DNA of 64,000 nucleotides, taken from the NCBI RefSeq assembly GCF_019634775.1, contig NZ_JAHCAS010000001.1, forward strand, positions 868,001 to 932,000, in the 5' to 3' direction. The position numbers were made by a program, and so were the translations under genes. This stretch comes from Dokdonella sp. GTDB taxonomy: Bacteria > Pseudomonadota > Gammaproteobacteria > Xanthomonadales > Rhodanobacteraceae. Numbering within the stretch: the stretch's first letter is position 1; each line of letters starts with the position of its first letter. Shown one piece after another: positions 1 to 8,144 of this stretch. The notes below the pieces were generated by a model that was not told the origin of the DNA, did no database searches, and saw nothing but the letters and a program-made list of their open reading frames with translations.

Positions 1-2458
1 GCTTCAACAACCGCGCTTCGCCGAGATAGTCGCCCTGGACGAAATCGACGCCGGCCTCGGTGAGGGCTTCGAGGGTGGCCGCGTCGTCGACGGCGCCGGC
101 GATCACGCGCATGTCGAGCGATTGCGCCAGATCGGTGATCGAGGCGACGCGACGGCGTTCGCGCGGATCGCTCGTGATGCGCTGCACGAGGCTGCGTTCG
201 AGGCGCACGAAGTCGCCAGGCAGACGTTGCGCGCTGAGGAAGGGCAGCGAACCGTGGCCGGAACTCGAACCACGCAGCACGAAGCGGCAACCGATCGCCT
301 GCAGGCGCGCGATGAAGCGGCGTGCGGCGGGCAGGTTGGCGAGTTCGCCGCTGTCGACCATTTCGAACACGAGCTGGCTGGCTGGCACCGCCGCCTCGAC
401 GATGGCCTGCTCGATCGCGGCCAGCGTGTCGGGGTCGGCGACGGTGCCCGGCGACAGCCGCGTCATCAGGCCGACCGGCGTGACCCGACCCCGTTCGCTG
501 GCCAGGGCGGCGAGCAGGCCACGCACGACCCACAGATCGATGCGCTGGATCATGCCGACGCGTTCGGCCAGCGGCACGAAGGCGCGCGGCAGGATCAGCT
601 GGCCGTCCTTGCCGACCATGCGCAGGCGCACCGAATACAGCCGCGGCTCGGACGAGGCGAGTGGATGCCAGCCCGCCTGCGCTCCGGGCTCGCCGGCCAG
701 CGGCACGACCGGCTGGGCGAGGATGACGAAGCGTGCCTGCTCGAGGGCGATGCGCAAGCGCTCGCTGGACGGCGAGGCCGATGCCGGCTCGGGCGCCGCC
801 GCGGTTTCGCTGGGCCGTGCCAGTGCGGCCTGGGCCTGCTCGAGCGCCTCGTCGGCACTGACCGTGCGCGGGCTGAGCAATACCGCACCGACCTGCGCGT
901 GGATCGGGTGCTCGGTTTCACCGACCGTATAGGTGCGGCCTCCGAGCAGGTCGCGGAAGCTGCGCGCGAGCACATCGATGTTGTCGACCTGCACGCCACT
1001 CAGCACCAGCCGGAACACGTCGCCATCGCCACGTGCCAGCACATCGCCCTCACGCAGACGCCGTGACAGCGTCTGCGCGACCGCGCGCAAGCGTTCGTCG
1101 CCGCGCGGCGACCCGGCGTCCCCGTCCGCTGCCACCTCGATATGCAGCAGGGCCGAGTAACCGCCGCGCTCACGCAAACGCGTGACTTCCTGGATCAGGC
1201 GCTGGCGCAGGTGGCGCGCGTTCGGCAAGCCGGTCAGTGGATCGTTGTTGAGCTCCCAGCGCAGCCGTTCGGCCGAACGGCGCTCGGCGATGTCGCGGAA
1301 GACGATGATCGCGCCATGCCGCCGGCGCTGTGCGGCCAACGGCAGCACCGTACATTCGACCGGCACGCCACTGCCATCGCGACGGCGGAACATCGTCTCG
1401 AAGTGGCGTGGGCCTTCGCCTTCGATGTGAGCGCGGGCCAGGCGCGACGCGCGCGTCGACTCGTTCGGGTAGATCGCGGCATGCGCGAGCAGGCCCACCA
1501 GGTCGTTCTCGTCGGTATGGCCGAGCAGGCGCAGGCCGGTCGGATTGACGAAGCTCACGCGACCGTCCACATCAATGCCGAACACGCCGTCGCCAACCGA
1601 ACCGAGAAGGCCGTCGAGCTGCTGGCGTTCGGCCTCGACCGAGCGGCGCATCTCGATCGTGCGGGCGAGCGTGGCGACGCGGGCGAGGAACAGTTCGCGC
1701 GCCTCGTTCTTGAACATGCACTCGCTGGCGCCCGCCTGTAGACAACGCTTGATGATGTCCTCGCGGTAGCTGCCGGTGATGACGGCGAGCACCGGCGGTT
1801 CGTCGAGCGCGGCCAGGCGGCGACACAGCTCGTCGCCGCTGCCGTCAGGCAGGAAATAGTCGACGACGACGAGGTCGGGGTGGTTCTCGGCCGCGCGCGC
1901 CTCACCCTCGGCGATCGTGCCGGCAACGTCGACCTGGTAACCGGCACGCTCCAGCGATTGCGCATAGGCCAGGCGCACACTTTGCGAATCGTCGACGAAC
2001 AGCACGCGCAAGCGGTCGCTGCGCTCGCTCGCCCCGGTCGCGCCGGGGCGGTCGATTTCGTCCGGAGCCAGTTCGTAGACGCAGGCCGGCAGGCGGCTGA
2101 ATTGCGACCACAGCAGGAACCGCGCGCGCAGCGAATCGGCGCTCCAGGCGCGGATCTCGGGCGTTTCCTCGTGGGCGACGACCACGGTCGGTGGTGCCTC
2201 CGGTGCGTCGCGCAGGTATTCGAGCAAAGCGATGAACTCGCGCGTGGCACGCGCCGGCGCGCCGACGACTGCGGCTGCATACGGGGGTTGCCTTGAGTGT
2301 GGCTCGGCGAACTGGCGCAGGTGGCCGAGCGCCTCGAGATAGCCGCCCAACTCGTTGCGCACAGGCATGGCCGCGGCGGCGAGCGTGCGCTGCAACAGAT
2401 GGTTGAGCGTGGTCGAACGCTCGACGAGCAGGATTCCGCCCAAGAAAAACCCCGACAC
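1..2458 (-). CDS. fimX: FimX-like REC-PAS-GGDEF-EAL protein, C-terminus cut by window edge
   Basis: This long minus-strand reading frame is open to the left edge (about 819 codons visible). Translation shows a degenerate receiver-like N-terminus (ILLVERSTTLNHLL), a second receiver near residues 148-270 (LFVDDSQS, phospho-acceptor in VDYFLPDG), a PAS domain near 290-390, a GGDEF domain with RGDGDVF in place of GGDEF (about residue 470), and an EAL domain whose EALLR motif reads LYSVRLRM. Both catalytic signatures are lost, as in FimX, the c-di-GMP receptor that controls type IV pilus assembly and twitching. Inference: a c-di-GMP-binding effector rather than an enzyme. The GTG start at 2458 is uncertain; a TTG shortly downstream is also possible. 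The last bases still read as EAL sequence (VQGDYLGEARLL), so only a short C-terminal tail lies outside. Confidence 0.75.
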   Translation of the reverse strand, partial: MSGFFLGGILLVERSTTLNHLLQRTLAAAAMPVRNELGGYLEALGHLRQFAEPHSRQPPYAAAVVGAPARATREFIALLEYLRDAPEAPPTVVVAHEETPEIRAWSADSLRARFLLWSQFSRLPACVYELAPDEIDRPGATGASERSDRLRVLFVDDSQSVRLAYAQSLERAGYQVDVAGTIAEGEARAAENHPDLVVVDYFLPDGSGDELCRRLAALDEPPVLAVITGSYREDIIKRCLQAGASECMFKNEARELFLARVATLARTIEMRRSVEAERQQLDGLLGSVGDGVFGIDVDGRVSFVNPTGLRLLGHTDENDLVGLLAHAAIYPNESTRASRLARAHIEGEGPRHFETMFRRRDGSGVPVECTVLPLAAQRRRHGAIIVFRDIAERRSAERLRWELNNDPLTGLPNARHLRQRLIQEVTRLRERGGYSALLHIEVAADGDAGSPRGDERLRAVAQTLSRRLREGDVLARGDGDVFRLVLSGVQVDNIDVLARSFRDLLGGRTYTVGETEHPIHAQVGAVLLSPRTVSADEALEQAQAALARPSETAAAPEPASASPSSERLRIALEQARFVILAQPVVPLAGEPGAQAGWHPLASSEPRLYSVRLRMVGKDGQLILPRAFVPLAERVGMIQRIDLWVVRGLLAALASERGRVTPVGLMTRLSPGTVADPDTLAAIEQAIVEAAVPASQLVFEMVDSGELANLPAARRFIARLQAIGCRFVLRGSSSGHGSLPFLSAQRLPGDFVRLERSLVQRITSDPRERRRVASITDLAQSLDMRVIAGAVDDAATLEALTEAGVDFVQGDYLGEARLLK

Positions 2459-2622
2459 CGGCAACGGAAACGATCGCGCGACGTGCGCGCCCCAACACCC
2501 TGTACATGCCTCACGTCCGTGCGCGTGGGTTGCGGTGCGAGCGCCGCCCCGGCCGACGTCACGTGATGAAACCAGTCTGGACGGGGCTTTGCAAGGCTGG
2601 CATGGCGGCTGGGGCCGCTTGC

Positions 2623-2704
2623 CGGGAATGGGGTACAGGGAATGGTCAAGAGCAAAAGCCTGGCTTCTCGCTATTCTCCATTCCCTATTCCCTAATTCCC
2701 ATTC
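2623..2704. repeat. Nested inverted repeat upstream of dinB
   Basis: GGGAATGGGG and GGGAATGG on the left match CCATTCCC and TAATTCCC on the right, around an inner AAAAGCC/GGCTT pair. The structure resembles the element at 37992-38053. It lies between the divergent fimX-like and dinB genes, so it could affect transcription of either. Confidence 0.55.
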
Positions 2705-2714
2705 GCGGCTTCAC

Positions 2715-3800
2715 GTGCGCAAGATCATCCACGTCGACATGGATGCGTTCTATGCGGCGGTCGAACAGCGCGACGACCCGGCCCTGCGCGGCAAACCGGT
2801 CGTGGTCGCCTGGCGCGGCCCGCGCTCGGTGGTCTGCGCGGCCTCGTACGAGGCGCGAAGCCACGGCGTGCGTTCGGCCATGCCGGCACTGCGCGCGGAG
2901 CGCCTGTGCCCCGAAGCGATCTTCGTGCCACCCGATTTCGCACGCTATCGCGCAGTCTCGCAGCAGGTGCGCGCGATCCTGCTCGCGCACACCGATCTGG
3001 TCGAACCGCTCTCGCTGGACGAGGCCTATCTCGACGTCAGCGAACCAAAATGCGGACCGGCCTCGGCCACGGCGATTGCCCGCGCTATCCGCGAACGCAT
3101 CCGCGAAGCAACCGAACTGACCGCCTCGGCCGGTGTGGCGCCCAACAAGTTCCTCGCCAAGATCGCATCGGACTGGCGCAAGCCCGACGGCCTGTTCGTG
3201 ATCCGCCCGGAACACGTGCTCGACTTCCTCGTACCGTTGCCGGTCGGGCGCATTCCCGGCGTCGGCCGGGTCATGGAAGCCCGGCTCGCCGCACTCGGCG
3301 TGCGCACGGTCGGCGACTTGCGCACGTGGTCGCAGGAGGCCCTCGAACATCGTTTCGGCCGCTACGGCCAACGCCTGTATGGCCTCGCCCGCGGGATCGA
3401 CGACCAGCCGGTCGTGCCGGACCGGCCCACCCAGTCGGTCTCGGCCGAAGACACGTTCGATCAGGACCAGCCGCTCGACGCGCTCGGCGAGACCATCGAT
3501 CGCCTCGCCGCCAAGGTGTGGGCGCAGACACGCAAGCTCGAACATGCCGGCCATACCGTCGTGCTCAAGCTCAAGACGGCCGGCTTCCGTATCCTCACGC
3601 GCAGCCAGACCCTCGGCATGCCGCCCCAGTCCGCCGCCGAACTCGCCGCCATCGCGCGCAGCCTGCGCCAGCGCGTGGAGCTGCCGCTGACGACGCGCTA
3701 CCGCCTGGTCGGCGTCGGCCTGGCCAATTTCCGCAGCGCCGCCACCCCCGATGCGCAGAGCGACCTGTTCGATGCGGCGGGTCCTGGTGATGACCGCTAG
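2715..3800 (+). CDS. dinB: DNA polymerase IV (Y-family)
   Basis: A 361-residue Y-family translesion polymerase. It begins MRKIIHVDMDAFYAAVEQRD, with the metal-binding aspartate of DMDAFYA, then the second catalytic motif PLSLDEAYLDVS near residue 100, a helix-hairpin-helix region (GRIPGVGRVME), and the little-finger domain to the end. Family role: low-fidelity extension past damaged bases, usually part of SOS tolerance. Start chosen at the GTG at 2715 because the family signature begins there; the frame stays open upstream, but that part is non-conserved and overlaps an inverted repeat. No good ribosome-binding site is visible. No LexA box was recognised in the short upstream gap. Confidence 0.95.
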   Translation: MRKIIHVDMDAFYAAVEQRDDPALRGKPVVVAWRGPRSVVCAASYEARSHGVRSAMPALRAERLCPEAIFVPPDFARYRAVSQQVRAILLAHTDLVEPLSLDEAYLDVSEPKCGPASATAIARAIRERIREATELTASAGVAPNKFLAKIASDWRKPDGLFVIRPEHVLDFLVPLPVGRIPGVGRVMEARLAALGVRTVGDLRTWSQEALEHRFGRYGQRLYGLARGIDDQPVVPDRPTQSVSAEDTFDQDQPLDALGETIDRLAAKVWAQTRKLEHAGHTVVLKLKTAGFRILTRSQTLGMPPQSAAELAAIARSLRQRVELPLTTRYRLVGVGLANFRSAATPDAQSDLFDAAGPGDDR

Positions 3801-3820
3801 GAGCCCGTTTACGGGCGAGG
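3799..3820. repeat. Single REP-type arm after dinB
   Basis: GGAGCCCGTTTACGGGCGA immediately follows the dinB stop. It matches the arms of the palindrome at 14376-14443 and the element at 18983-19004, so this is one arm of a dispersed REP-like family. Confidence 0.6.
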
Positions 3821-4138
3821 GTTGTGCGCCGCGCGCCGCGCGCGCCAGCGTTGCAACGCGCGCGCGATCCACACGTCGGCGCGATCGAGCCCGCGCGCGA
3901 CGAACAGCGATTCCTCGCCGATCAGGGCAGCGCCGATGATCATGACGAGGACGCCCGGGCCCGGCAGTACGAGCATGGCCGTGCCGGCGAGGAGCAGGGC
4001 AACGCCGAGGCCGATCAGGACCAGTTTGCGCAACAGGCCGCGCGGCCTCTCACGCTGCGCGCGCCAGCGCATCTGGAAACGTCGTCCGGCGGGCCGCGAA
4101 GTGAAGCCGTGCCACTGCTGTTTGAGGCTGGGAAACAT
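3809..4138 (-). CDS. Small integral membrane protein of PGPGW type
   Basis: A protein of about 109 residues. The N-terminal 45 residues are basic (RAQRERPRGLLRK), followed by one long hydrophobic stretch (about 45-80) that contains the TAMLVLPGPG motif, then a cytoplasmic-looking basic tail (RALQRWRARR). The LPGPG turn inside the membrane hairpin is the hallmark of the putative PGPGW transmembrane family, whose function is unknown. The ATG at 4138 was chosen; the frame extends to 4252 but without conserved features and into a dispersed repeat area. It is convergent with dinB with only 8 bases between them. Confidence 0.6.
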   Translation of the reverse strand: MFPSLKQQWHGFTSRPAGRRFQMRWRAQRERPRGLLRKLVLIGLGVALLLAGTAMLVLPGPGVLVMIIGAALIGEESLFVARGLDRADVWIARALQRWRARRAAHNPRP

Positions 4139-4275
4139 CGCCAAGGGGTCGGAGGGAACACCCGCATCGTGCGGGCCGGCGGCAAGCCTCGCAAGGGTTG
4201 AATGAACGCGCAGCGAACAACGGCGGAAACCACTCGCGAAACCATGACCCATTTCGCCAGCAAGGCCGCGCCCGC

Positions 4276-4331
4276 CCCGCTGCGAACCTTGCGGATGTCA
4301 TGACGTCATTGCGGGATCGAAGAACATCCCT
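4276..4331 (+). repeat. MITE-like element, right arm only (copy A)
   Basis: CCCCGCTGCGAACCTTGCGG followed by ATGTCATGACGTCATTGCGG and a closing CATCCCT. It is almost identical over about 35 bases to the right arm of copy B at 21660-21713. No matching left arm is visible on the 5' side. It lies between divergent genes. Confidence 0.75.
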
Positions 4332-4349
4332 GAGCACCGACGTCATGCG

Positions 4350-4355
4350 TATGAT
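4350..4355 (+). promoter_or_regulatory. Putative -10 box for ggt
   Basis: TATGATCG lies 29 bases before the ggt ATG. It matches the TAnnnT(C/G) pattern seen upstream of many genes in this window. No clear -35 hexamer is evident, so the call is tentative. Confidence 0.4.
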
Positions 4356-4383
4356 CGCCTGCCATGCCTGCCGGAGACCGCGG

Positions 4384-6081
4384 ATGCCCCGCCTCCTGTT
4401 CGTCGCGCTCGCCGCCCTGCTGCCGGACGTCGCCGCAGCCGCCGACCGCGTCACCGGCGCCGATTTCGCCACGCGCTCGGAAGTTTTCGCGCGCAACGGA
4501 ATGGTCGCGACCTCGCAACCGCTGGCCACCCAGGTCGGCCTCGATGTGCTCCGTCACGGCGGCAGTGCCGTCGACGCGGCAATCGCCGCGAATGCCGCGC
4601 TCGGTCTGATGGAGCCGACCGGCAGCGGCATCGGCGGCGACCTGTTCGCCATCGTCTGGGACGCGAAGACGAAGCGCCTGTACGGCTACAACGGTTCGGG
4701 CCGCTCGCCGAAGGCGCTCAGCCTGCAATGGTTCAAGGACAACGGCTACACGACGATCCCACCGTACGGGCCGCTGCCGGTCAGCACGCCGGGCGCGGTC
4801 GACGGCTGGTTCGCCCTGCACGGGCGCTTCGGCAAGCTGCCAATGAAGGACCTGCTCACGCCGACCATCACCTACGCGCGCGAAGGTTTCCCGGTCGGCG
4901 AACTGATCGCGTACTACTGGGACCGCTCGCTGCCGCGCCTGCGCGAGCAGCCGGGCTTCCTCGACCAGTTCACCATCGACGGCCGCGCGCCACGCAAAGG
5001 TGAGATCTGGAAGAACGCGAATCTCGCGCGCACGCTCGAGGCGATCGTCAAAGGTGGGCGCGACGCGTTCTACAAGGGTGACATCGCGCGCACGATCGGC
5101 GCCAGCGTGCAGTCCGCCGGTGGCTTCCTCGCCTACGAAGATCTCGCTGCGCACCGTGGCGAATGGGTCGAGCCGGTGTCGACGAACTACCGCGGCTACG
5201 ATGTCTGGGAGTTGCCGCCGAACGGCCAGGGCATCGCCGCGCTGCAGATGCTCAACATCCTCGAAGGGTACGACCTCAAGTCCTGGGGTTTTGGCAGTCC
5301 CGAACACATCCATGTGTTCGTCGAAGCGAAGAAACTCGCTTTCGAGGACCGCGCGAAGTACTACGCCGACGCGGATTTTGCAAAAGCCCCGGTGGAACGC
5401 CTGATCTCGAAGGAGTACGCGGCCGAGCGGCGCAAGCTGATCTCGATGGACAAGGCCGCGACGAGCGTCGTGCCGGGCGAATTCACGACCCAGGGCGACA
5501 CGATCTACCTCACCACCGCCGACCGCTTCGGCAACATGGTCTCGCTGATCCAGTCGAATTACCGCGGCATGGGCTCGGGGGTGGCGCCGAAGGGACTCGG
5601 CTTCATCCTGCAGGACCGTGGCGAGATGTTCGTGTTGAAGGAAGGCCATGCCAACACCTACGCACCCGGCAAGCGTCCGTTCCACACGATCATCCCGGCC
5701 TTCATCACCAAGGGCGGCGAACCCTGGCTCAGCTTCGGTGTGATGGGCGGAGACACCCAGCCGCAGGGTCATGCGGCGATCGTCGTCAACCTTATCGACT
5801 TCGGCATGAACCTGCAGGAAGCGGGCGATGCCCCGCGCATCCAGCACGATGGCTCGACCTCGCCCGAAGGCCAGGCCGCGCCGATGAGCGACGGCGGCAC
5901 GATCGAGCTCGAAACCGGCTTCGACCATGCAGTCGTACGCGCACTCATGCGCAAGGGTCATCGCGTGCGCCATGCCGACGGCAGCTTCGGCGGCTACCAG
6001 GCGATCGGCGTCGACGTGAAAACCGGCGTCTACGTCGGTGCCTCGGAAGGCCGCAAGGATGGGCAGGCGGCGGGGTATTGA
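4384..6081 (+). CDS. ggt: Gamma-glutamyltransferase family protein, secreted
   Basis: A 565-residue N-terminal nucleophile hydrolase. The start at 4384 has a GGAG ribosome-binding site and gives a signal peptide (MPRLLFVALAALLPDVAAAA), so the product is periplasmic. Family features: GGSAVDAAIAANAALGLMEP and GSGIGGDLF early on, and the autocleavage site GDTIYLTTAD near residue 370, where the Thr after GD would become the new N-terminus of the small subunit. The downstream SLIQSNYRGMGSGV replaces the usual oxyanion-loop sequence of classical glutathione hydrolases and is typical of the YwrD-like subgroup. Role: transfer or hydrolysis of gamma-glutamyl groups, for example from glutathione. The exact substrate is not deducible. 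It stands alone, with its own -10 box. Confidence 0.85.
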   Translation: MPRLLFVALAALLPDVAAAADRVTGADFATRSEVFARNGMVATSQPLATQVGLDVLRHGGSAVDAAIAANAALGLMEPTGSGIGGDLFAIVWDAKTKRLYGYNGSGRSPKALSLQWFKDNGYTTIPPYGPLPVSTPGAVDGWFALHGRFGKLPMKDLLTPTITYAREGFPVGELIAYYWDRSLPRLREQPGFLDQFTIDGRAPRKGEIWKNANLARTLEAIVKGGRDAFYKGDIARTIGASVQSAGGFLAYEDLAAHRGEWVEPVSTNYRGYDVWELPPNGQGIAALQMLNILEGYDLKSWGFGSPEHIHVFVEAKKLAFEDRAKYYADADFAKAPVERLISKEYAAERRKLISMDKAATSVVPGEFTTQGDTIYLTTADRFGNMVSLIQSNYRGMGSGVAPKGLGFILQDRGEMFVLKEGHANTYAPGKRPFHTIIPAFITKGGEPWLSFGVMGGDTQPQGHAAIVVNLIDFGMNLQEAGDAPRIQHDGSTSPEGQAAPMSDGGTIELETGFDHAVVRALMRKGHRVRHADGSFGGYQAIGVDVKTGVYVGASEGRKDGQAAGY

Positions 6082-6084
6082 TCC

Positions 6085-6196
6085 GCGGTTTCTGCGCTGT
6101 CGCGCGGAACGGGCTCACCCTCGAACCCGCTGATGCCCGCATTGTTGACGACCACGTCGAGCCGGCCGTGCCTGCGCTGGATCGAGTCCATGTCCT
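6085..6196 (-). pseudogene. Remnant of a short-chain dehydrogenase
   Basis: In one minus-strand frame the sequence reads HGRLDVVVNNAGISGFEGE, the NNAG region of a short-chain dehydrogenase/reductase, with no Rossmann start before it and no YxxxK region after it. It is squeezed between the 3' ends of ggt and the VOC gene. This looks like a decayed fragment of an SDR gene. Only about 35 codons are recognisable. Confidence 0.5.
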
Positions 6197-6211
6197 TGGG
6201 CCGCTCGGACG

Positions 6212-6592
6212 TCAGGCAACCACCCGCCATGGCGGGTGCCTGCGGTTGGCGCCGGCCAGGTACAGGCAGAGGACATTGCCCGACGGATCGACGAGGCGTG
6301 CCTCGCGCCACAGCCAGCGCTGGTCGGTTGGAAGCTGGGTGAATCCGATGCCGGTCGCCTGCAGGCGCCGAACGCGGTCGTCGAGGTCGGTGCATTCGAA
6401 GTACACGACCACGCCGGTGGCCGCCACCGGCGTGTCGACCGTATGCAGCGAAAACGTCGCATCGCCTTGCGGGCACTCGAAGCGCGCATACCGCGGCGGC
6501 GAATACACGATCAGCGTGAAGCCCATGTCGCGGTAGAACGCCACGGCACGATCGAGATCGGTGACGGGCAGGGTGATCTGGTTGAGGTTCAT
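6212..6592 (-). CDS. VOC (glyoxalase/bleomycin-resistance) family protein
   Basis: A 126-residue single VOC domain. It begins MNLNQITLPVTDLDRAVAFY, the typical first beta strand and helix, and ends with the DPSGNVLCLYLAG strand that carries a conserved metal-side residue. Family members are small metal-dependent lyases, dioxygenases or antibiotic-binding proteins; which applies cannot be told here. Its ATG overlaps the stop of the upstream halogenase-like gene by 4 bases, so the two are translationally coupled. That places it in the same transcript as a pigment-cluster gene, although VOC proteins are not a standard part of such clusters. Confidence 0.8.
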   Translation of the reverse strand: MNLNQITLPVTDLDRAVAFYRDMGFTLIVYSPPRYARFECPQGDATFSLHTVDTPVAATGVVVYFECTDLDDRVRRLQATGIGFTQLPTDQRWLWREARLVDPSGNVLCLYLAGANRRHPPWRVVA

Positions 6593-7947
6593 GCTCGCCG
6601 CGCCTTCTCGACGGGCTCCGGCTGCGCGCCGTCCGCCGAGGTGTTGCCGCCGCTGAACGCTGCGCGCGCCTGGCGGCGGCGGTCGCGCCAGTCGGCGACC
6701 CAGCGGCGGATCATCGAGCTGCCCTTGGCGAAGTAGATGAACTTGAAGGCGTGGACGCGCTTCATCACTTCACGGTTGTCGAACACGTCGCCGGCAAGCA
6801 TCGAGACGATGCCGTCCTCGATGCGCCAGACGTTGCGCGGTTGGGCGAACAGACCGGCCATGACCGGCGAGTTGAAGCGCTGGATGAACCACGAGAACAC
6901 GCGCACGCCACGACGCAGGCGTCGCTCGAAGGCGCGCTGCAGGGCGGCTTCACGCGCGGGCTCGCGCAAGACCACGTCGACGAGATCTGCAGCGCGCTGT
7001 GCGCCGTGCATGGCCAGGTAGACACCGGAGGAAAAGACCGGGTCGACGAAGGCCCAGGCATCGCCGGCCATGATCCAGCCGGGACCGGCCATGCGCGTGC
7101 AGGCGTAGGAGTAGTTGCCGGTGACGTGCACGCCGCCCTCGATGGTCGCGCCGCGCATGCGCCGCATAGCCGCCGGCATGCGTTCAAGCGTTTGCATGAG
7201 AAAGGTCTCAGGGCTGCCGCGGCGCTGCTTGAGGTACTCCGGCCAGCACACGCAACCGATGCTCATGAGGCCATCGGGAAGCGGAATGAACCAGGCCCAG
7301 CCATGCTCGAAGCGGTAGATGCTGACGTTGCCCTGGTCATCGCCTTCGCGGCGTTCGACGCCGCGGAAGTGGGCGAAGATCGCCGCGCTCTGATGCTTGG
7401 GATTCCTGCGCTTGAGCTTGAACTGGTTGCCGAGCAGGGTGTCGCGGCCGCTGGCGTCGACGAGGTAGCGCGCGGCGACGGCGAAGGCGCGGCCGTCGGC
7501 ATCGCGCGCTTCGGCTTCGATCACGCCGATGCCACCGAGCCGGACCTTGCCGACCTTGCAGCCCTCGCGCGCATCGACGCCGTTTGCACGCGCGTGTTCG
7601 AACAGAGCCTGGTCGAACTGGTCGCGGCGCACCTGGAAGGCATAGCCGGGCGTGTCGCCGAGCGCGCGATCGAAACGGAAGGTGACGTGGCCGTCGTCCT
7701 TCTGGAAGTCCGCACCGAGCTTGAGCACGCCGAGCGCGCGCACGCGATCGAGCACGCCGAGATCCTCGAGGATCGGCACATTGGCCGGCAGCAGCGATTC
7801 GCCGATGTGGAAGCGCGGGTGTGCATCCTTCTCGAGCATCAGCACGCGATGTCCCTTGCGCGCGAGCAGGGTGGCGGCCGTCGAGCCGGCCGGCCCGCCA
7901 CCGACGACGAGCACGTCGCATTCGATCCGTTCGATCACCTGGTCCAA
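6589..7947 (-). CDS. Flavin-dependent halogenase-like oxidoreductase
   Basis: A 452-residue FAD protein. The N-terminus has the dinucleotide fold CDVLVVGGGPAGSTAATLLA, followed by the HIGESLLP loop, a lysine in VLKLGADF at the position of the halogenase catalytic lysine, and WAWFIPLPDG, which fits the WxWxIP signature of flavin-dependent halogenases. GDAWAFVDPVFSSGVY is the second FAD contact. Established knowledge: xanthomonadin-type aryl polyenes are brominated, and halogenase-like flavoproteins occur in their clusters. Inference: halogenation or another flavin oxidation of the aryl head. It is transcribed away from the main arm, with the VOC gene downstream. A geranylgeranyl-reductase-like function is the alternative. 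Confidence 0.75.
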   Translation of the reverse strand: MDQVIERIECDVLVVGGGPAGSTAATLLARKGHRVLMLEKDAHPRFHIGESLLPANVPILEDLGVLDRVRALGVLKLGADFQKDDGHVTFRFDRALGDTPGYAFQVRRDQFDQALFEHARANGVDAREGCKVGKVRLGGIGVIEAEARDADGRAFAVAARYLVDASGRDTLLGNQFKLKRRNPKHQSAAIFAHFRGVERREGDDQGNVSIYRFEHGWAWFIPLPDGLMSIGCVCWPEYLKQRRGSPETFLMQTLERMPAAMRRMRGATIEGGVHVTGNYSYACTRMAGPGWIMAGDAWAFVDPVFSSGVYLAMHGAQRAADLVDVVLREPAREAALQRAFERRLRRGVRVFSWFIQRFNSPVMAGLFAQPRNVWRIEDGIVSMLAGDVFDNREVMKRVHAFKFIYFAKGSSMIRRWVADWRDRRRQARAAFSGGNTSADGAQPEPVEKARRA

Positions 7948-7961
7948 TCTTCCACCTCTTC

Positions 7962-8052
7962 AGGGATGCTCCGATCAAACCCCGGCGCGGCTGAAGCCGC
8001 TCCACAAGGCTTTGATTCTGTGGGGGCGGCTTCAGTCGCGATCTGATCCGGC
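7962..8052. repeat. Composite palindromic repeat (MITE-like end plus REP stem)
   Basis: It starts with AGGGATGCTCCGATCAAACC, which matches the MITE-like arms at 42038 and 53636. Then comes an imperfect stem between CGCGGCTGAAGCCGCTCCAC and GTGGGGGCGGCTTCAGTCGC, with a loop AAGGCTTTGATT. A closely related copy is at 38456-38536. It sits in the divergent promoter region of the pigment cluster. Confidence 0.7.
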
Positions 8053-8069
8053 CACAAGGGTCGCCATGG

Positions 8070-8075
8070 TACATT
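8070..8075 (+). promoter_or_regulatory. Putative -10 box for the forward pigment arm
   Basis: GGTACATTCG fits the TAnnnT pattern found before other genes here. It lies 75 bases before the chosen ATG at 8145 and would drive the tight operon 8145-13483. Confidence 0.35.
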
Positions 8076-8144
8076 CGCGGCCTTTCCAGGGGGCGTCCGT
8101 CGCCCATGCAAAGGCGCATGCATCGCCCGGTCGCAACGCTCGCC

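Noticed and set aside
1555..2655. A 366-codon minus-strand frame overlapping the fimX-like gene
   Set aside because: Wrong frame: the adjacent frame, open to the window edge, encodes receiver, PAS, GGDEF and EAL sequences.
4306..5973. A 555-codon minus-strand open frame opposite ggt
   Set aside because: Antisense shadow; no family similarity seen, while ggt on the plus strand has a signal peptide and active site.
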